Assembly (NCBI GenBank): GCA_937891425.1
Contig: CALAGD010000089.1
Location: forward strand, 1 to 7,978
Length of the DNA: 7,978 nt
Direction: 5' to 3'
DNA from: an uncultured Pigmentiphaga sp.
GTDB lineage: Bacteria > Pseudomonadota > Gammaproteobacteria > Burkholderiales > Burkholderiaceae_B
Both the position numbers and the translations under genes were made by a program. How positions within the stretch are numbered: the first letter of the stretch is position 1; each line of letters starts with the position of its first letter. Positions 5,988 through 7,978 of the stretch are shown in pieces. A model generated the notes under the pieces. The model made no database searches. It saw only the letters and a list, made by a program, of their open reading frames with translations, and was not told the origin of the DNA.

Positions 5988-6923
5988 ATGTCTTCCGTAA
6001 TTGTCTGTGGTTCGATGGCCTTTGACACCATCATGATCTTCAATGGCTATTTCAAGGACCACATCCTGCCCGAGCGGGTGCATACCCTCAGCGTATCCTT
6101 CCTCGTGCCTGGCATGCGCAAGGAATATGGCGGTTGTGCGGGCAATATCTCGTACAACCTCAGGCTACTGGGTGGCAATCCGATTCCTGTCGCCACGGTG
6201 GGTGAGGACGCAGACGATTACGTGGCGCGATTTCGCGCAATGGGGATCGACACACGCTGGATTCGCGTGGTGCCGGGTTCCTACACCGCCCAGTGCTTCA
6301 TTACCAACGACCTGGCCGACAACCAGATCACGGCCTTTCACCCGGGCGCCATGGAAATGTCGGCCGAAAACGATCTCGACGATGCGCCCGGGGTATGGGG
6401 CATCGTCGCTCCCGACTCGAAGGAGGGCATGTTCCGGCATGCCGAACGGCTCAACCGGCGCAAGATACCGTTCATCTTCGACCTGGGTCAGGCGATGCCG
6501 CTGTTCGATGGCAACGACCTGATGCGCATGATCAATCTCGCTGACGTACTGACCGTGAACGACTACGAAGCGCGCGTGGTCGAGCAGCGCACCGGCCTGC
6601 GCATGGCCGACATCGCCCGCGAAAAGCAGGCGGTCATCGTGACGCATGGCGGCGAGGGCTCGGTGCTGTATCACGGTGGTGAGGAGATCACCATTCCTGC
6701 GACTCCCGCAGCGGACGTGGTGGACCCCACAGGGTGCGGTGACGCCTACCGTGCGGGCCTGCTCTATGGCCTGACATCCGGCTGGAGCTGGGTTGACTGC
6801 TGCCGCCTGGCCAGCGTGATGGGCGCCATCAAGATTGCACACCTGGGGCCGCAGAACCATGCACCCTCGCGCGATCAGATCGGGCGCATGCTGTACGATA
6901 CGTACGGAGTAACCCTCGCCTGA
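5988..6923 (+). CDS. PfkB-family nucleoside kinase
   Basis: The 311-residue sugar/nucleoside kinase of the ribokinase superfamily transfers phosphate from ATP to a nucleoside in purine/pyrimidine salvage, in the cytoplasm. Features in order: SSVIVCGSMAFDT (3-14) with D13; the hallmark FLVPGMRKEYGGCAGNI (38-54) with GGCAGN at 48-53; the NxxE motif NDYE (191-194); and the anion-hole motif DPTGCGDAYRAG, whose D252 is the catalytic base. The protein closely resembles, from memory, the broad-specificity nucleoside kinase of Burkholderia thailandensis (BthNK), including FLVP, GGCAGNI and ITAFHPGAM. Preferred substrate (adenosine, inosine, guanosine or cytidine) cannot be read from sequence. The ATG at 5988 is chosen over a GTG at 5952 because the family starts just before the first strand. 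A 93-bp gap separates it from DUF3426, so it may be transcribed independently. Confidence 0.92.
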   Translation: MSSVIVCGSMAFDTIMIFNGYFKDHILPERVHTLSVSFLVPGMRKEYGGCAGNISYNLRLLGGNPIPVATVGEDADDYVARFRAMGIDTRWIRVVPGSYTAQCFITNDLADNQITAFHPGAMEMSAENDLDDAPGVWGIVAPDSKEGMFRHAERLNRRKIPFIFDLGQAMPLFDGNDLMRMINLADVLTVNDYEARVVEQRTGLRMADIAREKQAVIVTHGGEGSVLYHGGEEITIPATPAADVVDPTGCGDAYRAGLLYGLTSGWSWVDCCRLASVMGAIKIAHLGPQNHAPSRDQIGRMLYDTYGVTLA

Positions 6924-6968
6924 GGGTACCGGGCAGGGTAGTGTCCGCGCCCGTCGTCGCAGATCGGG

Positions 6969-7003
6969 CCGGCACCTGGCGCACGATGCGCTGCCGGTGC
7001 CGG
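6969..7003. terminator. Bipartite hairpin between convergent genes, possible bidirectional terminator
   Basis: CCGGCACC (6969-6976) pairs perfectly with GGTGCCGG (6996-7003). Inside it GCGCA-CGA-TGCGC gives a second 5-bp stem. The structure lies 45 bp after the nucleoside kinase stop and 10 bp beyond the yggT stop, which suits a shared terminator for convergent transcripts. There is no clear T-tract on either strand, so termination may be Rho-assisted or the structure may only protect mRNA ends. Confidence 0.5.
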
Positions 7004-7013
7004 TCGCGCGATG

Positions 7014-7571
7014 CTAAATACCAAACAAATTGAAGCTTGCGCGCGTCACGATCATGAGCGCGATCTGCGTGAGGATGATCAGTGCCAGCGGTGAGAAATC
7101 CAGCCCGCCAAAGGTGGGCAGCACGCGCCGGAATGGCGCGAGGAAAGGACTGGTGAGGCTTTGCAGAACGCCCATCAGGGGGGCGTAGGGGCTTACCCAG
7201 GACATGATGGCCTGGATCAGAACAATCCAGAACAAGAGGTTCAGCGCCCACTTCAGTACCATGAAAAATCCGGCACCGATCGCGGGCAGGATGATGGCAC
7301 CCACATTGAAACCGGCAATGAGACTGACCAGCACCAGGTAGACGACGGCGGTGATCCAGGCGCCCACGAGGCTGGCCCAGTCGATGCCTGCGAACCCGGG
7401 GATGATGCGACGCAATGGATGCACCAGCCAGTTGGTAACCTGGGCGATGCCTTGCACCAGCGGATGGTAGGGATGGACCCGGGCGTACTGAAACCAGCAG
7501 CGCAGGATGAGGGCCGCAGCAAACAGGGTAAAAAGGATGTTGAGGAGAAACTGAATGATTTCGCCGATCAT
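7014..7571 (-). CDS. YggT family integral membrane protein
   Basis: The 185-residue protein has about four hydrophobic segments, at roughly 3-24, 67-88, 90-125 and 159-177. It contains two copies of the YGGT unit: HPLRRIIPGFAGIDWASLVG (51-70) and APFRRVLPTFGGLDFSPLAL (145-164), each preceded by a short helix with Pro (VHPYHPL and VSPYAPL). YggT proteins sit in the inner membrane; proposed roles include osmotic stress or cell shape, and none is established here. The ATG at 7569-7571 is chosen because MIGEIIQFLLNILF begins the first membrane helix. An in-frame GTG at 7626-7628 would add a hydrophilic 19-residue tail unlike the family. No clear Shine-Dalgarno is seen. The gene is usually near proC in other bacteria; here its upstream neighbour is a histone-like gene. 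Confidence 0.9.
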   Translation of the reverse strand: MIGEIIQFLLNILFTLFAAALILRCWFQYARVHPYHPLVQGIAQVTNWLVHPLRRIIPGFAGIDWASLVGAWITAVVYLVLVSLIAGFNVGAIILPAIGAGFFMVLKWALNLLFWIVLIQAIMSWVSPYAPLMGVLQSLTSPFLAPFRRVLPTFGGLDFSPLALIILTQIALMIVTRASFNLFGI

Positions 7572-7640
7572 GCAAGTGTCTGAATGAGGAAACCCGGACG
7601 GCCGAGTGGGTTCAGGGCCGGTGGTCACTGGCAGCGCGAT

Positions 7641-7647
7641 TATTGTC
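7641..7647 (-). promoter_or_regulatory. Candidate -10 box for yggT
   Basis: Read on the minus strand, GAGACAATAATC contains GACAAT/ACAATA about 70 bp before the yggT start, giving a predicted 5' UTR near 63 nt. No convincing -35 element is present. Its resemblance to the CACAAT and TACAAT boxes upstream of the first gene and aroQ is the main support. Confidence 0.3.
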
Positions 7648-7783
7648 TCATGAGCGCGCCGTGTGCCGGATGTGCGATCCCGCGGGCGGAACCATAAGCA
7701 GGGCGGGCAGCAGGCGGCACAACGGTCAGGGTGAAGCGCATGACACGCTCTCCCTGGCCGTTATGTTCGAGCCACTTGCTTGA

Positions 7784-7802
7784 CCTGACGTGCCGCGTCA
7801 GG
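7784..7802 (-). other. Hairpin spanning the histone-like gene stop
   Basis: CCTGACG (7784-7790), loop TGCCG, CGTCAGG (7796-7802) is a perfect 7-bp inverted repeat that includes the TGA stop of the minus-strand histone-like gene. No T-tract follows on the minus strand, so it is a weak terminator candidate; it may instead stabilise the transcript end. Confidence 0.4.
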
Positions 7803-7978
7803 AACGCTCGCCGGTAGGAAAGGGCCAGGACGCGATCGGATTCGGAGTGGTCTTTGCCGGCGCAGCGGTCGCTGCCACCGCGGGCTCCTTGCGTACAGCC
7901 TTCTTGGCCACGGCGGTACGCGTTGCCGTCTTTGCGACAGTCTTGGCGGCGGTCCTGGCGACAGCCTTCTTTGCAGCG
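7798..7978 (-). CDS. Histone H1-like DNA-binding protein, C-terminal part
   Basis: Only the last 59 codons are in the window; the 5' end runs off the right edge. The minus-strand frame reads AAKKAVARTAAKTVAKTA, TRTAVAKKAVRKEPAVAATA, then APAKTTPNPIASWPFPTGERS and a stop. The Ala/Lys/Arg-rich run with a loose four- to five-residue period (AKKAV twice) is typical of bacterial histone H1-like proteins such as Bordetella BpH1 or AlgP-like C-termini, which bind DNA non-specifically and compact the nucleoid. The end departs from the repeat into a neutral tail with WPFPTG, which I recall as conserved in Alcaligenaceae versions. There is no start codon in view, so length and N-terminal domain are unknown. 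It is transcribed toward yggT. Confidence 0.8.
   Translation of the reverse strand, partial: AAKKAVARTAAKTVAKTATRTAVAKKAVRKEPAVAATAAPAKTTPNPIASWPFPTGERS

Noticed and set aside
7161..7583. Plus-strand open frame opposite yggT
   Set aside because: It is antisense to a clear four-helix YggT protein; the translated product is a Gly/Asp/Gln-rich shadow.
7803..7978. Short DNA repeats suggesting a CRISPR or tandem array
   Set aside because: The repeated CTTCTT/GGC units are Lys/Ala codons of the histone-like protein, with irregular spacing and no spacers.

Overview
The window is a compact chromosomal segment from a high-GC betaproteobacterium. It most resembles Burkholderiales, and probably the Alcaligenaceae/Bordetella side of that order. 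Three things point there: the order tlpA-like, aroQ, accB, accC, prmA, zinc-ribbon/DUF3426; a nucleoside kinase very like the Burkholderia thailandensis enzyme; and a lysine/alanine-rich histone H1-like protein at the right edge. The genus is inferred from recalled family resemblance, not from a search.

Layout. Positions 1-56 are a short leader with a candidate -10 box placed so that transcription would begin at or next to the first start codon. Positions 57-5894 are one plus-strand run: a conserved protein of unknown function (57-653), a possible 37-residue ORF overlapping both neighbours (650-763), a TlpA-like thiol:disulfide lipoprotein (760-1269), type II 3-dehydroquinase aroQ (1402-1848), biotin carboxyl carrier protein accB (1950-2438), biotin carboxylase accC (2444-3793), ribosomal protein L11 methyltransferase prmA (3808-4704), and a membrane-anchored zinc-ribbon/DUF3426 protein (4701-5894). 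A PfkB-family nucleoside kinase follows at 5988-6923. It converges on a minus-strand block holding a YggT-family membrane protein (7014-7571) and, at the edge, the last 59 codons of a histone H1-like protein (7798-7978).

How the genes fit together. accB and accC encode two parts of acetyl-CoA carboxylase, which makes malonyl-CoA for fatty acid synthesis. aroQ supplies the shikimate pathway and prmA modifies the ribosome. The close spacing and overlaps (5 bp accB-accC, 14 bp accC-prmA, ATGA overlap prmA-zinc-ribbon gene) point to one operon, with a possible internal promoter before aroQ. Most of the window is ordinary housekeeping DNA.

The least explained parts are small. They are the ORF bridging 650-763, the accB leader, where two alternative RNA pairings can be drawn and one touches the ribosome binding site, the degenerate nucleotidyltransferase-like motif in the first gene, and the histone-yggT spacer with a 33-codon ORF. 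I found no CRISPR array, tRNA, rRNA, insertion sequence or obvious novel multi-gene system.
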